The notes under the pieces: generated by a model | What the model saw: only the letters and a program-made list of their open reading frames with translations | The model's database searches: none | What the model was told of the DNA's origin: nothing | Program-made: the position numbers and the translations under genes | Shown here: one piece after another, positions 1 to 6,391 of the stretch | Layout of the letters: each line of letters opens with the position of its first letter | How positions within the stretch are numbered: the stretch's first letter is position 1 | Source: PVC group bacterium | GTDB lineage: Bacteria > Verrucomicrobiota > Kiritimatiellia > SS1-B-03-39 > UBA6053 | Length of the DNA: 18,304 nt | Direction: 5' to 3' | Assembly: GCA_003565035.1 (NCBI GenBank) | Contig: PXDP01000302.1 | Span: forward strand, 1 to 18,304

Positions 1-1
1 C

Positions 2-259
2 ACCCCCTCCGCCGCCAGCGCTCTGGTGGACAAACTGGTGGAAAAGGAGGTCCTCACCCGCGAACCGGATTCCCGGGACCGCCGCCGGGTGGTGATCCGC
101 GTTCACAAGCGGGCCGAGGAGGCCATGAACAGCGTCAACAAACAATTTCTGAAAGCTTTCCGGTCCATCGCCGATGCAATTCCCGACGAAAGTCTCCACC
201 ATTGGCACGAAGCCATGCGGTCGGTGGCCGCCGTCCTCCAGCAAAAGAACACACCATGA
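2..259 (+). CDS. MarR-family transcriptional regulator, C-terminal part
   Basis: The gene enters from outside the window, so only about 85 C-terminal residues are visible. They run from the recognition-helix region (TPSAASALVDKLVEKEVLTR) through a charged beta-wing (DSRDRRR) into a C-terminal helix. This is the pattern of MarR winged-helix regulators, which bind palindromic operators as dimers and often release DNA on binding small lipophilic or oxidising ligands. The TGA stop overlaps the ATG of the adaptor gene (ATGA, 256-259), so the two are translationally coupled. From this position I infer that it is the local regulator, most likely a repressor, of the RND pump operon. The ligand-binding half is outside the window, so the inducer cannot be guessed. 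Confidence 0.85.
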   Translation, partial: TPSAASALVDKLVEKEVLTREPDSRDRRRVVIRVHKRAEEAMNSVNKQFLKAFRSIADAIPDESLHHWHEAMRSVAAVLQQKNTP

Positions 260-1566
260 ATTCCCACGCCAAACTTCTTTTCGTCCGCTTTGCCGTCGGC
301 CTCTCCGTTCTGGCGGTATCCGCCGGCCTGGCCGCCCTTCTCATCCGTTTCGGGCAGCGCCCCGATCAAGTAGAACCGCCGGAACCCCTCCTGGCGGTCC
401 GGGTCATGACCGCCGAACCGGGCTCCGCCACTACGGTGCTCACCGCCCATGGCGTGGTCCGTCCGCTGCGCGAAGCGCGCATTGCCGCCGAAGTTTCCGG
501 TCTGCTGCTCGACTCGGTGACCGCCCTGCGGACAGGCGACCGCGTGGAGGCGGGCCAAACCTTGGCCCGCATCGATCCCCGTGACACCGAAGTCATGCTG
601 GCCGATGCCCAGGCCGCCCTGGCGCAGGTCCGCACACAGAAAGAACGGCTGAACATTCAGAAGGAGAGCGACCGGCACCGCAGAGCCCTCGCCCTCCGCG
701 CCAATGAACTGGCCGAGTCAGAATTCCGCCGCACCAAAGCCCTTTTCGAAGAGCAGGACATCGGGTCGATTTCCCTGGTGGAGGCCGCAGAGCAGGCCTA
801 CACACAGGCGGCCACACAGTTGGCGTTGCTGGATCAGGCCCTGGCCCTCTATCCGGCCCAGCGGGAAGAGGCCCTGGCCCGGATCACCGCCGCCGAGACG
901 CGGGTGCGTCAAGCCGAACTCCAGCTCAGCCGCACCGAAATCACCGCCCCCTTCAGCGGGCGTATCACCCATGCGTCCGCTGAACCGGGTGAAAAGGTGC
1001 AGCCGGGCCAGATCCTGGTTCATCTGGCCGACGACCAAACCCTCGAGCTGGTGATTCCGCTGGAGGCCTCCGAAGTCCGCAACTGGCTGCAATTTGAATC
1101 CCAGGCCTCCGGGGAAAGCGCCTGGTTCCCGCCTCCCGCACCTGTCACGGCGCGGATCACCTGGGCCGAGGCCGGCCGCGAGCTGTCCTGGACCGGCACC
1201 CTGCAACGGATCGTGGACTTCGACAGCACCGCCCGCACCGTCCACGTCGCCGTGCGCGTGAGTGCTGCGGAAGCGCGCTCGCCCGATCATCCCGTCCCTC
1301 TGGCCGCCGGCATGTTCTGCCGGGTGGAGCTTCCGGGCCGGACCCTCGACGAGGTCTACACCCTTCCCCGCACTGCGGTGACCTTTGACGGCAACGTCTA
1401 TCTTGCCGATTCGGAGGACCGGCTGCGTACGGTGGCGGTGGAAGTGCTGCGCGCGCAGCGTGATGAGATACTCGTCCGCGGCGGACTCACCCCCGGGGAC
1501 CGGATCATCACCACCCGTCTCATCGCCCCGCTTGAAGGCGCGCGTCTGGACATTCAGGAAGACTGA
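256..1566 (+). CDS. RND efflux periplasmic adaptor (HlyD/MFP family)
   Basis: This 436-residue membrane fusion protein links the inner-membrane pump to the outer-membrane channel. Residues 9-31 form one hydrophobic anchor. Residues 66-107 are the first half of the lipoyl-like domain (AEVSGLL, then GDRVEAGQTLARID). Residues 110-225 are a Gln/Glu/Ala-rich helical hairpin. The second lipoyl half follows at 225-260 (LSRTEITAPFSGRI, then PGEKVQPGQIL), and beta-barrel and membrane-proximal domains fill the rest. The reading frame is open 54 bases upstream, but the ATG at 256 is preferred because it overlaps the regulator's stop codon and places the hydrophobic segment at the N-terminus. The RND gene begins two bases after its stop. 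Substrate class cannot be told from sequence; no His/Met-rich metal segment is seen. Confidence 0.93.
   Translation: MNSHAKLLFVRFAVGLSVLAVSAGLAALLIRFGQRPDQVEPPEPLLAVRVMTAEPGSATTVLTAHGVVRPLREARIAAEVSGLLLDSVTALRTGDRVEAGQTLARIDPRDTEVMLADAQAALAQVRTQKERLNIQKESDRHRRALALRANELAESEFRRTKALFEEQDIGSISLVEAAEQAYTQAATQLALLDQALALYPAQREEALARITAAETRVRQAELQLSRTEITAPFSGRITHASAEPGEKVQPGQILVHLADDQTLELVIPLEASEVRNWLQFESQASGESAWFPPPAPVTARITWAEAGRELSWTGTLQRIVDFDSTARTVHVAVRVSAAEARSPDHPVPLAAGMFCRVELPGRTLDEVYTLPRTAVTFDGNVYLADSEDRLRTVAVEVLRAQRDEILVRGGLTPGDRIITTRLIAPLEGARLDIQED
1556..1562 (+). promoter_or_regulatory. Shine-Dalgarno of the RND pump gene
   Basis: AGGAAGA lies within the last codons of the adaptor gene, six bases before the ATG at 1569. 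It is one of the few clear ribosome binding sites in the window; several other genes start without one. Confidence 0.6.
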
Positions 1567-1568
1567 TC

Positions 1569-4500
1569 ATGCGCAAATTCGTCACCGCCTTCGCGTCCAA
1601 CACCGTCCTGGCGAACATCAGTATTTTTCTGATGTTCCTGTTGGGATTCGTCAGCATCCAGCTCATGCAGCGGGAAACGTTTCCGGAAATGTCCCTGGAC
1701 CGCATTACTATTTCCGTGGCCTTCCCGGGCGCCGACCCGGAGGAAATTGAAGAAGGCATTCTCCGTAAAATCGAAGAGGTGCTTCAGGGGCAGGAAGGGA
1801 TCAAAGAACTGACCACCCACGCCCGCGAAAACATCGGCACCGCCGTGGTCACCGTGCTGGAGGGCGCCGACACCCAGCGGGTGCTCGACCGGGTGCGCCT
1901 GCATGTGGACGCTATCAACACGTTTCCGGTGGATGCGGAAAATCCGGTCATCAGCGAGCTGATTCTCGAGGATGTGGTCACCATTCTGACCCTCTCCGGC
2001 GACATGCCGGAGCACCGCATGAAAGAATGGGCGGAGCGGACAAAAACCGCGCTGCTGCAGAGGCCGGAGATTACCGTGGTCGATGTCTTCGGTGCCCGGG
2101 AGTACGAAATCTCCATCGAAATCTCCGAAGCCCGCCTCCGCGAGCACGGGCTCACGTTCGATCATGTGATGACCGCGGTCCGCCGCAATAACCTCAATAT
2201 TCCCGGCGGTCTGATCCGCAACGAATCCGAGGAAATCCGGCTCCGCACTCTGGGGCGCAAATACACCGGCGAAGAACTCGCGGAGATTCCGCTGATCACC
2301 CGCCCCGACGGCACCCGCATCCGCCTCGGGGAGGTGGCCAACATTGTGGACGGGTTTGTGGAGGAAGGGATGAAAGCCCGCGTCGACGGATCACCCGCTC
2401 TCTTTCTTTACGTCAAACGCACCTCCGAACAGGACTCCCTGGATATCTCCGCCGCCGTGCGCGAGTTCCTGGAGGAGCAACGGACGATTCTGCCGGAAGG
2501 TCTGCTCATTGCCGAAGTGTTCGACACCACCGACATGCTCCGCGCCCGTATCAATCTGCTCATCCGCAACGGGGTGATCGGTCTTTCGCTGGTGTTTCTG
2601 CTTCTCTGGCTTTTTCTGGATCTGCGTCTGAGCTTCTGGGCCGGCATGGGCATGCCCATCTCCATCGCCGGTGCCCTGGTCATCCTCTGGGCGGTGGGCG
2701 GCTCCATCAATATGATCTCCCTCTTTGGTCTGATTATGGTGCTGGGCATCATTGTGGACGATGCCATCGTTGTCGGCGAAGCCATTTACCGCCGTCAACA
2801 AAAAGGGGATGTGCCCCCGCTGCAGGCGGCGGTGGACGGCGTGTGCGAGGTGGGCATGCCCGTCTTCGGGGCGGTCGCCACCACCATCATCGCTTTTCTT
2901 CCGCTGATGTTTGTGGGTGGGATCATGGGCAAATTCATCTCCATTCTGCCGGTGGTGGTGATTGCCTGTCTGGTGGTGTCCCTGTTTGAATGCCTGCTGC
3001 TGCTGCCGGCCCATCTGGGCGAGAACAAGATCAAAAAACGGGGAAAAGACGGCAAACTCCGCCGGTTTTTTGATGCCCTGCATGAGGCCACCGGCACCCG
3101 GCTGGAAACGTTTATCGAAAACCATTACGAACGCTTTCTCCGCACCGCCCTGAGCTGGCGCTATGTGTTCCTTTCCGCCGCGATCGGTGTGCTGATCCTC
3201 ACCGCCGGTGCCCTCGGAGGCGGTCACATTCCCGTGAGCATGTTTTCGTCCTTTGACAGCTTTATCCTGACCACCTCGGTTGAATTTCCCGACGGAACCC
3301 CTCTGGAGGTCACCGACGCCGCCCTGAAAAACATCGAAACCGCCGCCCTGAGCCTCAACGATAACATTGAAACCCGCAGTGGCGAGCCCGCGATCCGGCG
3401 CGTGATGCGTCTGGCGGGCCAGAATCTCGGCGATCAATATGCCGCGGGCGGCCACAACATCGGCTCGGTCCAGATTATTCTGGTGGAGAGCTTTGACCGG
3501 CGGATTGATTCGGATGCCATTCGAAACCTCTGGGAAGAGGCCATTGGCCCGGTCCCCGGAGCCGAGGCGGTCAGCATCAGCGGCATTGACGCCGGTCCGC
3601 CCGGCATGCCGGTCGATATCCGCATCCGCGGCACCGATCTGGACCGTATGCAGGAGGCCTCCCGCGATGTGCTCCGCCGTCTGGCCACCTTCAACGGCCT
3701 TACCCAAATCCAGACCGACTTCCGGCCGGGCCGCAACGAAATCCGTTTCCGGCTCAAGGAAGAGGCCGAGGCCCTGGGGCTCACCGTCGAGGATCTGGGC
3801 CGTCAAATCAGCACCGGATACTTTGGCGGCGAGGCGCTCCGCATTCAGCGAGGCCGCGACGACATCCGTGTGATGGTCCGCTACACCGCCGACGAACGCA
3901 GCCGGGCCGCCGATTTGCAACAGGTGCGTATCCGCCTGCCCGACGGGCGCGCCCTGCCCCTTTTTGCTGTGGCCCACGTTGAAATTGCTCCCGGTTACGC
4001 CGAAATCACCCGCGTGGACGGCATGCGCATCATCGGGGTCAGTGCCGATGTCAACACCGCCGTCGCCAACGCCGAACAGATCAACCGGGTGATCGAGCGG
4101 GAACACTTCCCCGAGCTGCACCGGGCCTATCCCGGCATCTTTTTCGAGTTCCAGGGGGAAAAACAGGATTCGGCCGACTCGCTCGCCTCCCTCAAAATCA
4201 GTTTTCCGGTGGCCCTCATTGGCATATACGTCATCATTGCCGCGATTTTCCGCTCTTACATCCAGCCCATGATCATCATGCTCACCGTGCCCTTCGGCAT
4301 CATCGGCGCGGTGATCGGACATCTGCTCCGCGGTATTGATGTCTCCATGATGAGCCTTTTCGGAATTGTGGCCCTCGCGGGGGTGGTGGTGAACGACGCG
4401 ATTGTGCTGATCGAAGCCTACAACTTCAACATCGCCCACGGCATGAATGTGCGCGACGCGATTGTCGAAGCCGGGAAACGCCGGTTCCGCGCGGTCTTCC

Positions 4501-4757
4501 TCACCACCCTCAGCACCGTGGGCGGGCTCACCCCCCTGATTCTGGAGCGCGACCTTCAGGCACAGTTTCTCATTCCCATGGCACTCTCTATCGCCGCCGG
4601 TGTGGCGTTTGCCACCCTGCTCACCCTGCTGCTGATTCCAAATTTGCTCCTCATTTTAAATGACATCCGCTGCTTTCTGCACTACCTTTTCACAGGAAAA
4701 CACCCCGAAACCCGGCTCGCCGTCGAACCCGCACGGCACCGCGAACCCCACTCTTGA
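1569..4757 (+). CDS. RND-family efflux pump, inner-membrane permease (AcrB/HAE-like)
   Basis: This 1062-residue protein has the full length and internal duplication of RND pumps: an N-terminal transmembrane helix (about 9-31), a large periplasmic loop, a helix bundle (about 330-480), a second helix near 530-550, a second periplasmic loop and a final bundle (about 880-1035). RND pumps exchange protons for export of drugs, lipids or other hydrophobic compounds. TM4 keeps the acidic proton-relay pair Asp397-Asp398 (motif GIIVDDAIVVGE). In TM10 the Lys of AcrB (K940) is not present; the aligned segment reads GVVVNDAIVLIE, with Asn942-Asp943, a variant known in other RND subfamilies. The last 80 bases of this gene are duplicated downstream at 4814-4893. 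It is translated from an ATG two bases after the adaptor's stop. Drug versus lipid or metal export cannot be decided. Confidence 0.94.
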   Translation: MRKFVTAFASNTVLANISIFLMFLLGFVSIQLMQRETFPEMSLDRITISVAFPGADPEEIEEGILRKIEEVLQGQEGIKELTTHARENIGTAVVTVLEGADTQRVLDRVRLHVDAINTFPVDAENPVISELILEDVVTILTLSGDMPEHRMKEWAERTKTALLQRPEITVVDVFGAREYEISIEISEARLREHGLTFDHVMTAVRRNNLNIPGGLIRNESEEIRLRTLGRKYTGEELAEIPLITRPDGTRIRLGEVANIVDGFVEEGMKARVDGSPALFLYVKRTSEQDSLDISAAVREFLEEQRTILPEGLLIAEVFDTTDMLRARINLLIRNGVIGLSLVFLLLWLFLDLRLSFWAGMGMPISIAGALVILWAVGGSINMISLFGLIMVLGIIVDDAIVVGEAIYRRQQKGDVPPLQAAVDGVCEVGMPVFGAVATTIIAFLPLMFVGGIMGKFISILPVVVIACLVVSLFECLLLLPAHLGENKIKKRGKDGKLRRFFDALHEATGTRLETFIENHYERFLRTALSWRYVFLSAAIGVLILTAGALGGGHIPVSMFSSFDSFILTTSVEFPDGTPLEVTDAALKNIETAALSLNDNIETRSGEPAIRRVMRLAGQNLGDQYAAGGHNIGSVQIILVESFDRRIDSDAIRNLWEEAIGPVPGAEAVSISGIDAGPPGMPVDIRIRGTDLDRMQEASRDVLRRLATFNGLTQIQTDFRPGRNEIRFRLKEEAEALGLTVEDLGRQISTGYFGGEALRIQRGRDDIRVMVRYTADERSRAADLQQVRIRLPDGRALPLFAVAHVEIAPGYAEITRVDGMRIIGVSADVNTAVANAEQINRVIEREHFPELHRAYPGIFFEFQGEKQDSADSLASLKISFPVALIGIYVIIAAIFRSYIQPMIIMLTVPFGIIGAVIGHLLRGIDVSMMSLFGIVALAGVVVNDAIVLIEAYNFNIAHGMNVRDAIVEAGKRRFRAVFLTTLSTVGGLTPLILERDLQAQFLIPMALSIAAGVAFATLLTLLLIPNLLLILNDIRCFLHYLFTGKHPETRLAVEPARHREPHS
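4671..4750 (+). repeat. Direct repeat copy 1 (3' end of RND gene)
   Basis: These 80 bases encode the end of the RND protein (about CFLHYLFTGKHPETRLAVEP onward). They match 4814-4893 at 72 of 80 positions, at an offset of 143 bases. The last 57 bases (4694-4750) differ from copy 2 at one position only. Confidence 0.95.
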
Positions 4758-4761
4758 TTCT

Positions 4762-4774
4762 TACAATAATTGTA
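4762..4774 (+). promoter_or_regulatory. Candidate MarR/OhrR-type operator palindrome
   Basis: TACAATAATTGTA is a perfect 6-1-6 palindrome in an AT-rich patch just after the RND stop codon. It resembles the TACAATT/AATTGTA half-sites described for OhrR, a MarR-family protein, and a MarR-type gene heads this operon. It may therefore be a binding site of that regulator controlling a secondary promoter for the channel gene. The left arm TACAAT also resembles a -10 hexamer, but no good -35 was found 16-18 bases upstream. The role is an inference. Confidence 0.4.
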
Positions 4775-4813
4775 CTTAACTCCAATTTTTGCAAAACATT
4801 CCCCGACACCCAC

Positions 4814-4912
4814 GGCTTTATGCACTATCTCTTTTTAGGAAAACACCCCGAAACCCGGCTTGCCGTCGAACCCGCACGGCACCGCGAACCCCAGGAAACC
4901 CGTCCCGTATGA
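4814..4912 (+). pseudogene. Relic 3' end of an RND pump gene (repeat copy 2)
   Basis: The frame running through this segment reads GFMHYLFLGKHPETRLAVEP and onward, nearly the same C-terminus as the intact pump, then ends in a TGA (4910-4912) that overlaps the ATG of the channel gene as ATGA. Of the eight differences from copy 1, four are synonymous, which suggests this copy was once a coding paralogue. Upstream of 4814 the similarity fades quickly, to about half of positions over the preceding 33 bases. The frame stays open back to at least 4751 but has no pump-like sequence or obvious start. Either an RND paralogue was lost here, leaving its tail, or the pump gene's 3' end was partially duplicated. 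It is unlikely to make a product. Confidence 0.7.
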
Positions 4913-6201
4913 AATCCCTGCTCACCTTTCTGCTCCTGCTCGCCACACTCCCGCTGTTCGCGGAGGACACCCTTACTCTGGAGGATGCCTGGCGCATCGC
5001 CCTGCGCGACAACCCCAACGAAGCTGTCACCCGCGCCCGCTTCGAACAGGCTCTCAGCCGGATTCAACTCGCCCGCAGCGCGTATCATCCGCAGCTTGAA
5101 GCCACCGGCAACGGTGCCCGCGCCAGCTTCAGCGAAAGCCAGCAGGCACTCAACCCCCTGCTGGACGACTCCGCCGAACAGTTTGAGGCCGCCCTACGGG
5201 CCACCTGGCTGCTCTGGGATGGCGGCGCACGCCGCAGCCGCCTGAACGCCGCCATGGAAGCAGCTGATGCCGCCGAAGCCTCCCTGAAGGAAATCCGCAT
5301 GGACCTGCTGGCCAACGTCGGACGCGCCTTCACCTCTGCCCAGCTCGCCCGCGAAAACGTCCGCATCTCCACCGCCGACGCGGAATTTCAGAACCGTCAG
5401 CTCCAGGACATCCGCCGCCGCGAGGCTGCCGGAGCCGCCTCCCGCGCCGACCGGCTTAATTTTGACATCCGCCGGCTCGCCGCCGAGAATGCCGCCGTCA
5501 CCGCCAAAGCGAACTACGACACTGCCATGGCCGCTCTGGCCGCCCTGCTGGGCGTGGATGCGGGCCATCCCCTGCCCGCCCCCGTCGCCGTGGACCCCGA
5601 TGCGGCCGCGCAGGTGGCCCCGGACTATGCCGAAGCCTGGAACGCCGCCCGCACCCAGCTCCCCGCCCTCATGCGGGCCGAAGCCCAGGTCCGCGCAGCC
5701 GAGGCAAATGCCGCCGTGGAACGGGGAGCCTACCGCCCCACCCTGGCCGCGTTTGGTGATGTCACCGCCACCCGCACCGATGATCCGGCGTTCACCGGCG
5801 ACGATGTCGGCAATACCGTCGGCGTGCAAATCTCCTGGGATCTGTGGGACGGCGGTCAGCGACGCTCGCGCCTGCGGGAAGCCACATGGGCGGCTGACGA
5901 AGCCGCCGCCGGTGCCCGGGGCATTGAACTACAGGCTCAGTCCCAGCTCGCCAATGCCATCACCGCCTACAACGCCGCCGTGCGCTCCGAGGAGATCACC
6001 CGGGAGACCCTGGAACTCACCCGTGAGAATCGCGACCTTGTCGAAGCCGCTTTCCGCGCCGGCCAGGAAAGTCTCCTCCGCCTTAACGAAGCCCAGCGGG
6101 ACTACACCACCGCCGAATCCCGCGCTGTCCAGGCCCGCCTGAACCGCGAACAGGCCTGGATCAACCTCCAGCGCGCCAAAGGCACCCTGGTTTTACCTTA
6201 A
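4909..6201 (+). CDS. TolC-like outer-membrane efflux protein
   Basis: This 430-residue protein forms the outer-membrane exit channel of the tripartite pump. Residues 1-18 are a signal peptide (MKSLLTFLLLLATLPLFA, probable cleavage before EDTLTLEDAW); there is no lipid-attachment Cys. The mature part has the two tandem OEP repeats of TolC: long Ala/Gln/Arg-rich helices with beta-strand segments such as ATWLLWDGGARRSRL and its counterpart ISWDLWDGGQRRSRL. The frame is open to a TTG at 4789, but that extension reads across the duplicated RND tail and carries no signal. The ATG at 4909 has an AGGAAA motif 10-11 bases upstream and the relic TGA overlap, and it yields the signal peptide directly. 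It is the last gene of the export operon. Confidence 0.92.
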   Translation: MKSLLTFLLLLATLPLFAEDTLTLEDAWRIALRDNPNEAVTRARFEQALSRIQLARSAYHPQLEATGNGARASFSESQQALNPLLDDSAEQFEAALRATWLLWDGGARRSRLNAAMEAADAAEASLKEIRMDLLANVGRAFTSAQLARENVRISTADAEFQNRQLQDIRRREAAGAASRADRLNFDIRRLAAENAAVTAKANYDTAMAALAALLGVDAGHPLPAPVAVDPDAAAQVAPDYAEAWNAARTQLPALMRAEAQVRAAEANAAVERGAYRPTLAAFGDVTATRTDDPAFTGDDVGNTVGVQISWDLWDGGQRRSRLREATWAADEAAAGARGIELQAQSQLANAITAYNAAVRSEEITRETLELTRENRDLVEAAFRAGQESLLRLNEAQRDYTTAESRAVQARLNREQAWINLQRAKGTLVLP

Positions 6202-6204
6202 CAC

Positions 6205-6235
6205 AAAAAAACCTGCAAACCGAAGTGTGCAGGTT
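6205..6235 (-). terminator. Rho-independent terminator of the tRNA-Ala gene
   Basis: On the minus strand, five bases after the tRNA CCA, an 8-bp stem AACCTGCA/TGCAGGTT continues through one mismatch into an A-U and a C-G pair closed by a UUCG tetraloop, and is followed by a run of T. It lies directly behind the channel gene, which ends at 6201 on the other strand. In the plus direction the T-run is missing, so it mainly serves the tRNA. Confidence 0.85.
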
Positions 6236-6240
6236 GAAAA

Positions 6241-6316
6241 TGGTGGAGGGTATCGGGATCGAACCGACGACCTTCTGAATGCCATTCAGACGCTCTCCCA
6301 GCTGAGCTAACCCCCC
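6241..6316 (-). tRNA. tRNA-Ala (anticodon GGC)
   Basis: The 76-nt minus-strand sequence folds as a complete tRNA. It has a 7-bp acceptor stem containing the G3-U70 wobble that marks alanine tRNAs, a D-arm with AGCTGGGAGAG, an anticodon stem TCTGA/TCAGA with loop ATGGCAT (anticodon GGC, reads GCC/GCU), a T-arm with GGTTCGATCC, discriminator A73 and an encoded CCA end. GCC codons are abundant in the neighbouring genes, so it should be heavily used. Confidence 0.97.
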
Positions 6317-6342
6317 GAAACGAAGTTTCGTTTGATGGGGAA

Positions 6343-6372
6343 CATATAGTCTAAAACCTGCGGACTTGTCAA
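6343..6372 (-). promoter_or_regulatory. Sigma70-type promoter of the tRNA-Ala gene
   Basis: On the minus strand a perfect TTGACA (-35, 6367-6372) is followed after 18 bases by TATATG (-10, 6343-6348). Transcription would start near 6336, about 20 bases before the mature tRNA. Between them lies a short inverted repeat (CGAAAC/GTTTCG, about 6316-6330). The promoter sits in the 75-base gap behind the lipoprotein gene, so the tRNA has its own transcription unit. Confidence 0.7.
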
Positions 6373-6391
6373 TGCCCTGTCGGAAAAATTT

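Noticed and set aside
2391..4439. 682-codon open frame antisense to the RND pump gene
   Set aside because: Composition is Gly/His/Asp/Gln-rich with no domain, and it mirrors the GC-skewed third positions of the pump gene. The pump frame has clear motifs over the whole stretch.
4789..4908. N-terminal extension of the channel protein from a TTG
   Set aside because: It reads across the duplicated RND tail in a foreign frame and would bury the signal peptide 40 residues inside the protein.
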